Under the pieces are notes generated by a model that was given only the letters and a program-made list of their open reading frames with translations, was not told the origin of the DNA and did not search any database. Below are positions 27,637 through 35,964 of a DNA stretch of 64,000 bases, one piece after another. Position numbers and translations under genes: made by a program. Source of the DNA: Glacieibacterium sp965200405 (GTDB taxonomy: Bacteria > Pseudomonadota > Alphaproteobacteria > Sphingomonadales > Sphingomonadaceae); assembly GCF_965200405.1 (NCBI RefSeq), contig NZ_OZ241356.1, positions 682,001-746,000 on the forward strand. The letters run 5' to 3'. Position 1 is the stretch's first letter. Every line of letters starts with the position of its first letter.

Positions 27637-28059
27637 GTGAGCATCGTCATCGACGCGTCGTTCATGCTGGCACTGGTGTTCGAGGACGAGCGCACCGACG
27701 AACTTACCGCCGTTGGCCGGCGCCTTGCTATCGACGGCGGTATCGTGCCGGGACATTGGCGGCACGAGATCGCCAACAGCATCCTGATGGCGGTCAGGCG
27801 CAAGCGCATCGATCCGACCCGCCCGCTGGCGATCTTCGCACAACTGAACCAGCTTCGGATCGACGTCGACAGTTCGTCCAGCGAGGCGATCTGGACATCG
27901 GCGTTCGTCCTTGCCGAGCGACTGGGCCTGACGATCTACGATGCAGCCTATCTCGAACTGGCGATGCGTTTCGGGCGGCCGCTGGCCAGCCTGGACAAGC
28001 AATTACGCACCGCGGCGCGGCAGGTCGGCGTGGAAGTCCTTCCGGAGATCGTCGCCTAA
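27637..28059 (+). CDS. PIN-domain ribonuclease toxin (VapC type)
   Basis: The 140-residue product starts at GTG 27637, one base after the antitoxin stop. The PIN acidic residues are all present: Asp in IVIDASFMLAL, Glu in WRHEIANS, Asp in IYDAAYLELA and Asp in LASLDKQL. Active VapC toxins cut RNA, commonly tRNA. No disrupting mutation is seen, so the pair looks intact. Its stop overlaps the stop of the convergent flavoprotein gene by four bases. Confidence 0.9.
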   Translation: MSIVIDASFMLALVFEDERTDELTAVGRRLAIDGGIVPGHWRHEIANSILMAVRRKRIDPTRPLAIFAQLNQLRIDVDSSSSEAIWTSAFVLAERLGLTIYDAAYLELAMRFGRPLASLDKQLRTAARQVGVEVLPEIVA

Positions 28060-29036
28060 ATCCGCGCGCCGACCTTCGGCAGCCAGTTGTGGATGTTGGT
28101 CGCGGCCGTTGCCGCATGCCCCATGGCGACGCTGATCTGGTCGAGGCCCTCGACGACGTCGCCCGCCGCCCAGACGCCTTCCAGCGAGGTCTTGCAGTGC
28201 GCCTCGCCGGGGATGCAGCTGCCGTCGGTCAGGTCGACGCCCAGTTCGTCGGCCAGTCGCGCGTTGGCGTGCGACCCGAGCGCCGGGTACAGCGTGTCGA
28301 AGGCCAGCGAACCACCATCCGCCAGCCCGACATGGACCTGGCCGCCGTCGAAGTGGATGCTGCGCATCGCCGGCTCGACGACGGTGATCCCGCGCTCCGC
28401 CAGTTCGGCGCGCTCCGCCTCGTCCAGGTCTGCGAAATTGGCCGGGAACAGCGTCACCCGCGCCGTATAGCTGCGCAGGAAGCGTGCCTCCGCCACCCCG
28501 TGCGCGTCGCTGCCGAGCACGCCGACGTGCTGCTCCTGCACCTCATAGCCGTCGCAGACCGGGCAATAGCGCAGCAGGCCCTCGGCCACCGCGTCATCGT
28601 GCGTCGCCTCGTCGACCAGCGGCGGCCGGTGGTTGGTGACGCCGGTCGCCAGCAACAGCGCCGGGGCGCGCAGCCGGTCATCGCCGACATGCGCGACGAA
28701 CAATTCGCCGTCGCGCGTCACCGTGTCGACCTTGGCATCGTACACCACCGCGCCGTAGCGCTCCGCCTGCTCGCGCATCCGGACCAGCAGGTCGGGCCCG
28801 GTGATGCCGTCGGGAAAGCCGGCGTGATTGTGCGAGGTCGGGATCCACAGCGCCCGGCTACCGCCGGCATCGATCACCACCACCTTGCGCAGGAAGCGCG
28901 CCAGGTAGATCGCGGCGGTCAGCCCGGCCGGGCCACCACCGACGATAATGCAATCGGGATCGCGCTCCGCAAGCGCGCGGCCCGCATCCCGGTCGTGACC
29001 GGCGCCGACTATCGTCTCGTCCATCTCACGCTCCAT
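28056..29036 (-). CDS. Thioredoxin-reductase-like NAD(P)/FAD-dependent oxidoreductase
   Basis: A 326-residue flavoprotein with CIIVGGGPAGLTAAIYLARF for FAD, a CPVCDGYE redox-disulphide site (CPVC rather than the usual CATC of thioredoxin reductase), and GVWAAGDVVEGLDQISVAMGHAATAATNIHN at the C-terminus. The first ~28 residues are an extra N-terminal extension; a start further in is possible. It probably reduces a thioredoxin- or glutaredoxin-like partner, but the changed CxxC makes the partner uncertain. No thioredoxin gene is adjacent. Confidence 0.83.
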   Translation of the reverse strand: MEREMDETIVGAGHDRDAGRALAERDPDCIIVGGGPAGLTAAIYLARFLRKVVVIDAGGSRALWIPTSHNHAGFPDGITGPDLLVRMREQAERYGAVVYDAKVDTVTRDGELFVAHVGDDRLRAPALLLATGVTNHRPPLVDEATHDDAVAEGLLRYCPVCDGYEVQEQHVGVLGSDAHGVAEARFLRSYTARVTLFPANFADLDEAERAELAERGITVVEPAMRSIHFDGGQVHVGLADGGSLAFDTLYPALGSHANARLADELGVDLTDGSCIPGEAHCKTSLEGVWAAGDVVEGLDQISVAMGHAATAATNIHNWLPKVGARI

Positions 29037-29082
29037 CGGTGTGCCACTTCCGCAACAACCGACAACGCGTTAACACCGGTCA

Positions 29083-30363
29083 ATGGACCAGATCATCATT
29101 CGCGGCGGCAAGGCTCTGTCGGGCAGCATTCACATTTCCGGTGCGAAGAACGCCGCGCTCACCCTGATGCCCTGCGCCTTGCTCAGCGAGGAGCCGCTGA
29201 CCCTGCGCAACCTGCCGCGGCTGGCCGACATCGACACTTTCGGCCATCTGCTCAACAACCACGGCGTCTCGACCACCATCGAGGGGTCGCACCCGAGCGA
29301 GTTCGGGCGGGTGATGACCCTGCGCGCCAACCGCATCACCTCGACGGTCGCGCCCTATGACATCGTCCGCAAGATGCGCGCCTCGATCCTGGTGCTCGGG
29401 CCGCTGCTGGCGCGCGCCGGCGAGGCGACGGTCAGCCTGCCCGGCGGCTGCGCCATCGGCAACCGCCCGATCGACCTGCACCTGAAGGCGCTGGAGCATC
29501 TCGGCGCCGAGATCGAAGTCACCGCCGGCTACGTCAAGGCGACGGCCAAGGGTGGCTTGCGCGGCGGCCGCTACGTCTTTCCGACCGTGTCGGTCGGCGC
29601 CACCGAGAACGCGCTGATGGCGGCATCGCTGGCGCGCGGCGAGTCGGTGCTGGAGAATGTCGCGCGCGAGCCCGAGATCGTCGACCTGTGCCGCTGCCTG
29701 ATCGCGATGGGCGCCAAGATCGACGGCGTCGGCACCGAGAAGCTGACCATCCAGGGCGTCACCAAGCTGCACGGCGCGACCTATGCCGTGATGCCCGACC
29801 GTATCGAGACCGGCAGCTATGCCTGTGCCGCGGCGATCACCGGCGGCGAACTGGAGCTGATCGGCGCCGAGGAGGAGACGCTGGGCGCGACCTTCGACGC
29901 GCTGCGCGAGGCGGGCATCGAGACCAGCAAGACGGCGCGTGGCCTGATGGTCCGGCGGGCGAATGGCCTGCACGGCGTCACCGTGTCGACGGCACCCTAT
30001 CCCGGCTTCCCGACCGACATGCAGGCGCAATTCATGGCGATGCTGTGCGTCGCCGACGGGGCCTCGCTGCTGACCGAGACGATCTTCGAGAACCGCTACA
30101 TGCACGTGCCGGAACTGGCGCGCATGGGTGCCGACATCACCGTGCGTGGCCGTTCGGCGATCGTCCGCGGCGTGCCCGGCCTGGTCGGCGCCGAGGTCAT
30201 GGCGACCGACCTGCGCGCCTCGATGAGCCTGGTCATCGCCGGGCTGGCGGCGAAGGGCGAGACCATCGTCAACCGGGTCTATCACCTCGACCGCGGCTAT
30301 GAGCGGCTCGAGGAAAAGCTGTCCGCAGTCGGTGCCGATATCGAGCGGATATCCGATGGTTGA
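29083..30363 (+). CDS. murA: UDP-N-acetylglucosamine 1-carboxyvinyltransferase
   Basis: A 426-residue enzyme of the expected length. SGAKNAALTLMPCALLSEEPLTL at the N-terminus, the active-site loop Cys in LPGGCAIGNRPIDLHLKALEHLGA (the residue alkylated by fosfomycin), and DMQAQFMAMLCVADGAS and FENRYMHVPELARMGADI are characteristic. It transfers enolpyruvate to UDP-GlcNAc, the first committed step of peptidoglycan synthesis, in the cytoplasm. The Cys suggests fosfomycin sensitivity. DUF2948 overlaps its 3' end by eight bases. Confidence 0.96.
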   Translation: MDQIIIRGGKALSGSIHISGAKNAALTLMPCALLSEEPLTLRNLPRLADIDTFGHLLNNHGVSTTIEGSHPSEFGRVMTLRANRITSTVAPYDIVRKMRASILVLGPLLARAGEATVSLPGGCAIGNRPIDLHLKALEHLGAEIEVTAGYVKATAKGGLRGGRYVFPTVSVGATENALMAASLARGESVLENVAREPEIVDLCRCLIAMGAKIDGVGTEKLTIQGVTKLHGATYAVMPDRIETGSYACAAAITGGELELIGAEEETLGATFDALREAGIETSKTARGLMVRRANGLHGVTVSTAPYPGFPTDMQAQFMAMLCVADGASLLTETIFENRYMHVPELARMGADITVRGRSAIVRGVPGLVGAEVMATDLRASMSLVIAGLAAKGETIVNRVYHLDRGYERLEEKLSAVGADIERISDG

Positions 30364-30766
30364 AGAAACCCTCGCCGACACCCGCCTGCTGCTGCTGGCG
30401 CAGGACCCCGACGAGGTGCCGCTGCTGTCGGCGCTGTGCATCGGCGCGGTGCTGCCGGTCGTCGAGGCCGGCTATGACAGGCGCGCCCGGCGGCTGGTGC
30501 TGATGCTGCGCCGCTACCGCTGGGAGGCCGACGTGCCGTCGCGCATCCTGACCGCGCTGCGCATCGACTGTGTCCTCGACCTGCAACGCCGCAAATGGCC
30601 GGTCGCGCCGGCGGTGCTGGAGCTGCTCGCCTTCACCCAGGACGGTGACGTGCTGACCTTCGACTTCGCTGGCGGTGCAACCCTGCGCGCCACGGTCGAA
30701 TGCGCCGACATGGTGCTGGAGGACCTCGGCGCCCCCTGGGAAGTGCGGAAGCCCGATCACGGCTAA
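30356..30766 (+). CDS. DUF2948 family protein
   Basis: A 136-residue protein whose ATG 30356 lies inside the last codons of murA, so it is very likely co-translated. Blocks LLLLAQDPDEVPLLSALCIGAVLPV, RRLVLMLRRYRWE and CADMVLEDLGAPWEV are typical of DUF2948, found beside murA in many alphaproteobacteria. Function is unknown; the constant linkage suggests a cell-envelope role. Confidence 0.88.
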   Translation: MVEETLADTRLLLLAQDPDEVPLLSALCIGAVLPVVEAGYDRRARRLVLMLRRYRWEADVPSRILTALRIDCVLDLQRRKWPVAPAVLELLAFTQDGDVLTFDFAGGATLRATVECADMVLEDLGAPWEVRKPDHG

Positions 30767-30843
30767 GCCGGGTGATATGTCCGCCCGGGTGCCGGTCGAA
30801 CATTCGCTGCGCCAGATTGTCGACCCTGATAAGCGAGGTCCGA

Positions 30844-31506
30844 TTGCTCCTCTTCAAGCCCATCCTCGCGGGCGCGACGCTGCCGGACCGCCTGATCGCG
30901 TGCATCGGGGCGGCGGTCGCGATCGCGCTGACCATCATCGCTTGTGCCCACCTCGGGCTGACGGCGGCGGACCTGCCGGTGATCGTCGCGCCGCTCGGCG
31001 CATCGGCGGTGCTGGTGTTCGCGGTTCCGGCCAGCCCGTTGGCCCAGCCGTGGCCGGTGATCGGCGGCAACGTCGTCTCGACGCTGGTCGGGGTGGCGGC
31101 GTTCCGGCTGATCCCCGGCATGCCGGTGGCCGCAGGGGTCGCGGTCGGCGGCGCGATCCTGGTGATGTCGCTGCTGCGCTGCCTGCACCCCCCGGGCGGG
31201 GCGGCGGCGCTGACCGCGGTGATCGGCAGCCAGAGTATCCACGCCGCCGGGTTCGGCTTTGCCTTTGCGCCGGTCGCGATCAACTCAATGGCACTGGTGC
31301 TGGTCGCCGTCGTGTTCCACCGCCTCACCGCGCACAGCTATCCGCATCGGCGCGCGGCGGTCGCGACGCCCGCCCAGCCGCGCTTCCAGCCCGCCGACAT
31401 CGATGCGGCGCTGACCGACATGCACGAGAGCTTCGACATCGGTCGCGAGGATCTCGACGCGCTGCTGGAGCATGCCGAACGACACGCAGCCGCACGGGCG
31501 GGCTGA
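30844..31506 (+). CDS. HPP family integral membrane protein
   Basis: TTG 30844 is chosen because GAGGT lies upstream and it begins the first conserved block; the frame runs open to 30700 through non-conserved sequence. The 220-residue product has about five membrane helices and the family signature LRCLHPPGGAAALTAV, followed by a soluble C-terminal tail of ~55 residues. HPP proteins resemble transporters; a plant member carries nitrite, but the bacterial substrate is not settled. It stands between DUF2948 and the convergent efflux operon. Confidence 0.83.
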   Translation: MLLFKPILAGATLPDRLIACIGAAVAIALTIIACAHLGLTAADLPVIVAPLGASAVLVFAVPASPLAQPWPVIGGNVVSTLVGVAAFRLIPGMPVAAGVAVGGAILVMSLLRCLHPPGGAAALTAVIGSQSIHAAGFGFAFAPVAINSMALVLVAVVFHRLTAHSYPHRRAAVATPAQPRFQPADIDAALTDMHESFDIGREDLDALLEHAERHAAARAG

Positions 31507-31552
31507 TCCCGGGCCAGGATTGCCGTGCTTTTGCGAGAGTTCGGCCGCGCGT

Positions 31553-33004
31553 TCAGGCCGTCTCCGTCCAGCCGCCGCCGAGCGCCTTGTACAGGCGTGA
31601 CAGGTCGATCAGCAGCGTCGCGTTCGACTGCGCCAGCGCGTTGCGGTTGGACAGCAGCGCACCCTGCGCATCGAGGACGCTGGTAAAATCGGTCAGCCCG
31701 GTGACGAACTGCGCCCGCGCCAGCCGCACCGCGACCTCGGCATCGGCGACGCCGCGCCGTAGCTCGGCATTGCGGCGCTGCTCGCCGGTATAGGCGGACA
31801 GCGCGTCCTCGACATCGCGCACCGCGCCGATCACCGCCTGCTTGTAGCTCGCCAGCGCTTCGTCGCGGACCGCCTGGGCGTTGCGTACCGTGGCGCGCCG
31901 GGCGCCGCCGTCGAAGATCGGGATGTTGGCCGCGGCGCTGATCGTCGTCTGGATGCTGTTGGTCGAGAACAGCGTCGCCAGCGAGGTCGACAGCAGCTCG
32001 GCCATGCCCATCAGGTTGAACTTGGGATACAGGTCGGCGACCGCGACGCCGATGTCGGCGGTGGCGGCGGCCAGCTGGCGCTCGGCAAGGCGCACGTCGG
32101 GACGGCGGCGCAGCAGCTCGGAAGGCAGGCCGACCGGCACCTGCGGCGGCGCGGCGGCGAGCGGGCGCGGCACCGACAGCTCCGGCGCCAGCGCATCGGG
32201 GGCCGAGGCGGTCAGCACGCCCAGCGCATGGACCTGCGCCGCCGCCTGCGCCTGCAGCCCGGGCAGTTGCGCCGCGACGTTCGACAATTGCAGCGCCTGC
32301 TGCCGCTCCGGCAGTTCCGCGACCAGCCCCGCCTGGCGCCGCGCCGCGACCAGCCGCAGCGTCTCGCGCTGCCGCGCCAGCTCGGCCTGCGCGATCGCGA
32401 TCTGGCTCTGCAGGGTGCGAAGCTGGAGATAGTCGCTGGCGACCTCGGCCGTCAGGCTGACCTGCAGGTCGCGGGCGTTCCACTCCGCCGCCTCGGCCCG
32501 GGCGCGCGCGCCCTCGACGCGCCGCTTGGTCCCGCCGAACAGGTCGACCTCCCACGACGCGTCGAGGCCGAGCGAGAAGGTCGTGATGCCGCTGCCGGGC
32601 AATGCAATGCCCTGGCCCGGCGTGGTGCCGCCGCCTCCCCCGCCCAGCGCACTCGCGATCGAGCTCAGCCCGGCGTTCTTGCTGAAGGTGACATGGTTGA
32701 CCCCGCCGGTGCCGTCGAGCGTCGGCAGCAGCGACGAGCGCGCCACCGCGACCTGCGCCCGCGCCTGGGCGATCCGCGCCGCCGCCGCCTCCAGGTCGAA
32801 ATTGCGCGACGCCGCCAGCATCACCAACCGGTCGAGCTCCGGATCGCCGAACTGCTTCCACCATTCCGCCGGCGCCGCACCCTCGGCCCCAGCCTGCGAA
32901 TAGGCCGGCGGGACCGGCAGCGCGGCCTGGGGCGGCGGCGCATAGTTCGGCCCGACCGTGCACCCCGCCAGCAACGTCGCGGCCAACAGCCAATACCGCC
33001 GCAT
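31553..33004 (-). CDS. NodT/OprM-type outer-membrane efflux lipoprotein
   Basis: A 483-residue outer-membrane factor. ATG 33004 begins a lipoprotein signal with lipobox LLAGCTV, so Cys18 should be acylated. Two repeats of the OEP domain form the TolC-like alpha-helical tunnel, including the GLPSELLRRRPDVRLAERQL signature and NIPIFDGGARRATVRNAQA. It completes a tripartite pump with the MFS and membrane-fusion proteins encoded upstream. Its ATG overlaps the MFS stop by one base (TGATG), giving translational coupling. The open frame continuing to 34543 is only a shadow of the MFS gene. Confidence 0.93.
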   Translation of the reverse strand: MRRYWLLAATLLAGCTVGPNYAPPPQAALPVPPAYSQAGAEGAAPAEWWKQFGDPELDRLVMLAASRNFDLEAAAARIAQARAQVAVARSSLLPTLDGTGGVNHVTFSKNAGLSSIASALGGGGGGTTPGQGIALPGSGITTFSLGLDASWEVDLFGGTKRRVEGARARAEAAEWNARDLQVSLTAEVASDYLQLRTLQSQIAIAQAELARQRETLRLVAARRQAGLVAELPERQQALQLSNVAAQLPGLQAQAAAQVHALGVLTASAPDALAPELSVPRPLAAAPPQVPVGLPSELLRRRPDVRLAERQLAAATADIGVAVADLYPKFNLMGMAELLSTSLATLFSTNSIQTTISAAANIPIFDGGARRATVRNAQAVRDEALASYKQAVIGAVRDVEDALSAYTGEQRRNAELRRGVADAEVAVRLARAQFVTGLTDFTSVLDAQGALLSNRNALAQSNATLLIDLSRLYKALGGGWTETA

Positions 33005-34602
33005 CACGCCGCTCCTCCCTTTTCGCCCTTGCCGCTTTTGAGCAGCAGCACGATCGGCGTCAGCGCGAGCACGACGATCATCAGGATGTGAAACACGTCG
33101 AGATACGCCAGCATCGCCGCCTGCTTGAGCACGATCCGGTACAGCTGCCCGGTCGCCGCCCCGGTCGCCTGCCCCGCCGACATGCCGGTATCGCGCAGCG
33201 CCTGCTCGATCGCCGCGATCCCCGCCGGATAGTTCGGCGCCAGCGGGTTGAGCCGCTCGACCAGTTGCGACTGGTGGACCTGGCTGCGCTGGGTCAGCAG
33301 CGCCTGCGACATCGAAATCCCGAACGTCCCGCCGAGGTTGCGGAACACGTTGAGCAGCGCCGAGGCGTGGTTGGTATCCTGCGGTTTCAGCCCGACATAG
33401 GCCGCCACCGTGATCGGCACGAACAGGAAGGGCAGCGCGATCGCCTGGAACAGCCGCGCCCGCCCGGCATCCCAGAAGCTGATATCGGCGTTCAGCCCCG
33501 ACAGGTTCCACAGCGCCGCCGCCTGCACCAGCAGCGCGCCGCCGAGCAGGATGCGCACGTCGACCTTGCCGATCAGCCGCCCGACGATCGGCACCGCGAT
33601 CACCGTCCCCAGCCCGCCCGCGGTCAGCGCCAGCCCGGCATCCGTCGCGGTGTAGTTCAGCACCTGCTGCAGCATCTGCGGGATGAGCTGCGTCGTGCCG
33701 AACAGGATCACGCCGGTGATCATCATCACCGAGCTGATCGCGGCGAAGTTGCGGTTGCCGAGCAGCTTGAGATCGACGATCGGGTCGTCGCGGCTGGTCT
33801 CCCACAGGATCAGCCCGATCAGCGAGATCGCCGAGACGATGGCGAAGCCGGTGATCATCGGGCTGGCGAACCAGTCCTCGCGCTCGCCGCGGTCGAGGGT
33901 GATCTCCAGGCAGCCGAGCCCCGCCGCGACCAGCAGGAAGCCGACCCAGTCGACGCTCAGGCCGTTCTTGAGCTTCTTGGCGCGCTCCCGCTGCAGCGCC
34001 TTGGGCTCGTCGACCAGCGCGCCGACCAGCAGCAGCGAGGCGATGCCGATCGGCACGTTGATCAGGAAGATCCAGTGCCATGAATAATTGTCGGTGATCC
34101 AGCCGCCCAGCGTCGGCCCGAGCACCGGCGCGACGATGATGACGAAGGAATAGGCCGCGAACGCACCGCCGCGCTTTTCCGGCGGGAAGGTGTCGGCCAG
34201 CATCGACTGTTCGGACGGCGCCAGCCCGCCGCCGCCGATGCCCTGGATGATCCGCGCGACGATCAGGAACTGGATGTCCTGCGCCAGCCCGCAGGCCAGC
34301 GACGCCGCGGCGAACAGCGCCACCGAGATCATGTAATAACGTTTGCGCCCGATGACGTCGGACAGCCAGCCGGAAATCGGGATGACGATGGCGTTGGCCA
34401 CCAGGTAGCTGGTCAGCACCCAGGTCGCCTCGTCGGGCGTCACCGACAGCGACCCGGCGATGTGGTTGAGCGAGACGTTGGCGATCGAGGTGTCGAGCAC
34501 CTCCATGAACGTCGCGATCGAGATGATGCCGACGATCAGCCACGGATTGCGGTCGCCCGCCGCCGAGCGCGACTTGTCCCAGCCTTTCGCATCAGCCGCC
34601 AC
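33004..34602 (-). CDS. DHA2/EmrB-type MFS drug-efflux transporter
   Basis: A 532-residue MFS protein with 14 predicted helices, as in the DHA2 family. MEVLDTSIANVSLNHIAGSL in helix 1 is the family's motif D1, WVLTSYLVANAIVIPISGWLSD and LGPTLGGWITDNYSWHWIFLINVP (motif C, antiporters) follow. It exports hydrophobic toxic compounds with the proton gradient through the EmrA-like adaptor and the NodT-like tunnel. GTG 34602 follows the EmrA stop directly. The tripartite order is adaptor - transporter - outer membrane. Confidence 0.94.
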   Translation of the reverse strand: MAADAKGWDKSRSAAGDRNPWLIVGIISIATFMEVLDTSIANVSLNHIAGSLSVTPDEATWVLTSYLVANAIVIPISGWLSDVIGRKRYYMISVALFAAASLACGLAQDIQFLIVARIIQGIGGGGLAPSEQSMLADTFPPEKRGGAFAAYSFVIIVAPVLGPTLGGWITDNYSWHWIFLINVPIGIASLLLVGALVDEPKALQRERAKKLKNGLSVDWVGFLLVAAGLGCLEITLDRGEREDWFASPMITGFAIVSAISLIGLILWETSRDDPIVDLKLLGNRNFAAISSVMMITGVILFGTTQLIPQMLQQVLNYTATDAGLALTAGGLGTVIAVPIVGRLIGKVDVRILLGGALLVQAAALWNLSGLNADISFWDAGRARLFQAIALPFLFVPITVAAYVGLKPQDTNHASALLNVFRNLGGTFGISMSQALLTQRSQVHQSQLVERLNPLAPNYPAGIAAIEQALRDTGMSAGQATGAATGQLYRIVLKQAAMLAYLDVFHILMIVVLALTPIVLLLKSGKGEKGGAA

Positions 34603-35874
34603 TCAGCGGACCTTGACGGTCGGCACCACCGACATGCCGGGCCCGATCGGATAGGAGCGCAGGTCGGTGTTGTCGATGTCGATCCGCACCGGCACGCGCT
34701 GCACCACTTTCACGAAATTGCCCGTCGCGTTCTCCGCCGGCAGCAGCCCGAACGCCTGTCCCGCGCCGCGCTGGAACGAGGCGACATGGCCGTGGAACTT
34801 GATGTCCGGCAAGGTGTCGACGCGGATGTCGACCGGCTGGCCGACACGCATCAGCGACAGTTGCGTCTCCTTGAAATTGGCGGTGATCCACAGCTTCAGC
34901 GGCACGATCGCCATGATCTGCTGGCCGGGGGTGACGTACGAGCCGACCTCGACGTTGCGGTTGGCGATATGTCCGAAGATCGGCGCGGTGATGCGGCTGT
35001 TGGCGACGTCGACGCCCTGCGCGCGGACCTGCGCGGTCGCCGCGCTGACCTGCGCCCGCTGCGCGCCGATCTGGGTCTGCGCCGACTTGACCTGCGCCCG
35101 CGCCTCGCCGAGCTGCCGGACCGCGGCGTCGCGTTGCGCTCGGGCGGTGCGGACGTTGGCGACGGCGGTGTCGATCTGCTGGCCGGCGACGGCGGTCGGC
35201 TCGATGCGCTGCAGCGCCCGGTAGCGCGCCAGGTCGGCCTCCGCCTTGTCGAGATTGGCCTGCGGTTCGCGGATGTTGGCCTGTGCGGTGGCGACGGCGC
35301 GCCGGTTGACCTCGACCTGCGCCAGCGCCTGCGCCACGCCGGCCTTGGCCTGCTCGACCTGCGCCTGCGACTGCTGCAGCCGCGCCGACGAGGTTCGCGT
35401 ATCGACGACCGCCAGCAACTGCCCCGGCCCGACGATCATGTTGTCGTCGACCAGTACCGAGGTGAGGATCCCCGAGACCTGCGGCGCCAGCCGGACGATA
35501 TGGCCGTCGACATAGGCGTCGTCGGTCGACTCGTACTGGCGCGCGTGCAGCCACCACAGCACCCCGCCGACGATCAGCACGACCAGCGCGACGCCGATGC
35601 CGATCAGCAGCTTTGGGCGTTGCAGCAGCGACTTCTTTGGCGGCTTGTCGTCGTCCTTGTCGGCGTCGTCTCCGTCGCCCTCGTCATCGCCGCCGTCGTC
35701 ATCGTCGCCGTCACCGTCGTCGTCCTTGGGCTTGTCGTCGCCCGCCTTGTCGTCCTTGGCTTTGTCGTCACCCTTGGCCTTGTCGTCCTTGGCCTTGTCG
35801 TTCCCGGCCTTGTCTTCGGGATTCCGGTCGTCCTCGGGCGGCTTGCCATCGTCCTTGTCGTCGGCATCCGCCAT
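34603..35874 (-). CDS. EmrA/HlyD-type membrane-fusion protein with acidic N-terminal tail
   Basis: From ATG 35874 (35883 is an alternative) the product has 423 residues. Residues ~1-78 are a low-complexity tail of Asp, Lys, Gly and Glu (DKAKDDKAKGDD-type repeats) before one membrane helix (LLIGIGVALVVLIVGGVLWW). The rest is a standard HlyD/EmrA adaptor: YESTDDAYVDGHIVRLAPQVSG, a long coiled-coil hairpin (~150-300) and APIFGHIANRNVEVGSYVTPGQ. It bridges the MFS pump and outer-membrane channel. The charged cytoplasmic tail is not part of the normal family. It heads the efflux operon. Confidence 0.92.
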   Translation of the reverse strand: MADADDKDDGKPPEDDRNPEDKAGNDKAKDDKAKGDDKAKDDKAGDDKPKDDDGDGDDDDGGDDEGDGDDADKDDDKPPKKSLLQRPKLLIGIGVALVVLIVGGVLWWLHARQYESTDDAYVDGHIVRLAPQVSGILTSVLVDDNMIVGPGQLLAVVDTRTSSARLQQSQAQVEQAKAGVAQALAQVEVNRRAVATAQANIREPQANLDKAEADLARYRALQRIEPTAVAGQQIDTAVANVRTARAQRDAAVRQLGEARAQVKSAQTQIGAQRAQVSAATAQVRAQGVDVANSRITAPIFGHIANRNVEVGSYVTPGQQIMAIVPLKLWITANFKETQLSLMRVGQPVDIRVDTLPDIKFHGHVASFQRGAGQAFGLLPAENATGNFVKVVQRVPVRIDIDNTDLRSYPIGPGMSVVPTVKVR

Positions 35875-35964
35875 TTCGTGCACCGTCCCTCACGTTTCGA
35901 TGCCGCGATGAACAACTCCACGCCGCCAGCCGTTCCCCGTCGCGAACGACGCATGGGAGCAGCG

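Noticed and set aside
30767..30843. Extended start for the HPP protein at 30700
   Set aside because: The added sequence overlaps DUF2948, is Arg/Pro-rich and not conserved; TTG 30844 with an SD is preferred.
33005..34543. In-frame upstream extension of the NodT-type gene (total 996 codons)
   Set aside because: The extension is an alternative frame of the MFS gene; the lipoprotein signal at ATG 33004 fixes the true start.
34462..35907. Long upstream extension of the CDF transporter frame
   Set aside because: It runs antisense through the EmrA gene and has Asp/Arg-rich shadow composition; the transporter begins at about 35965.
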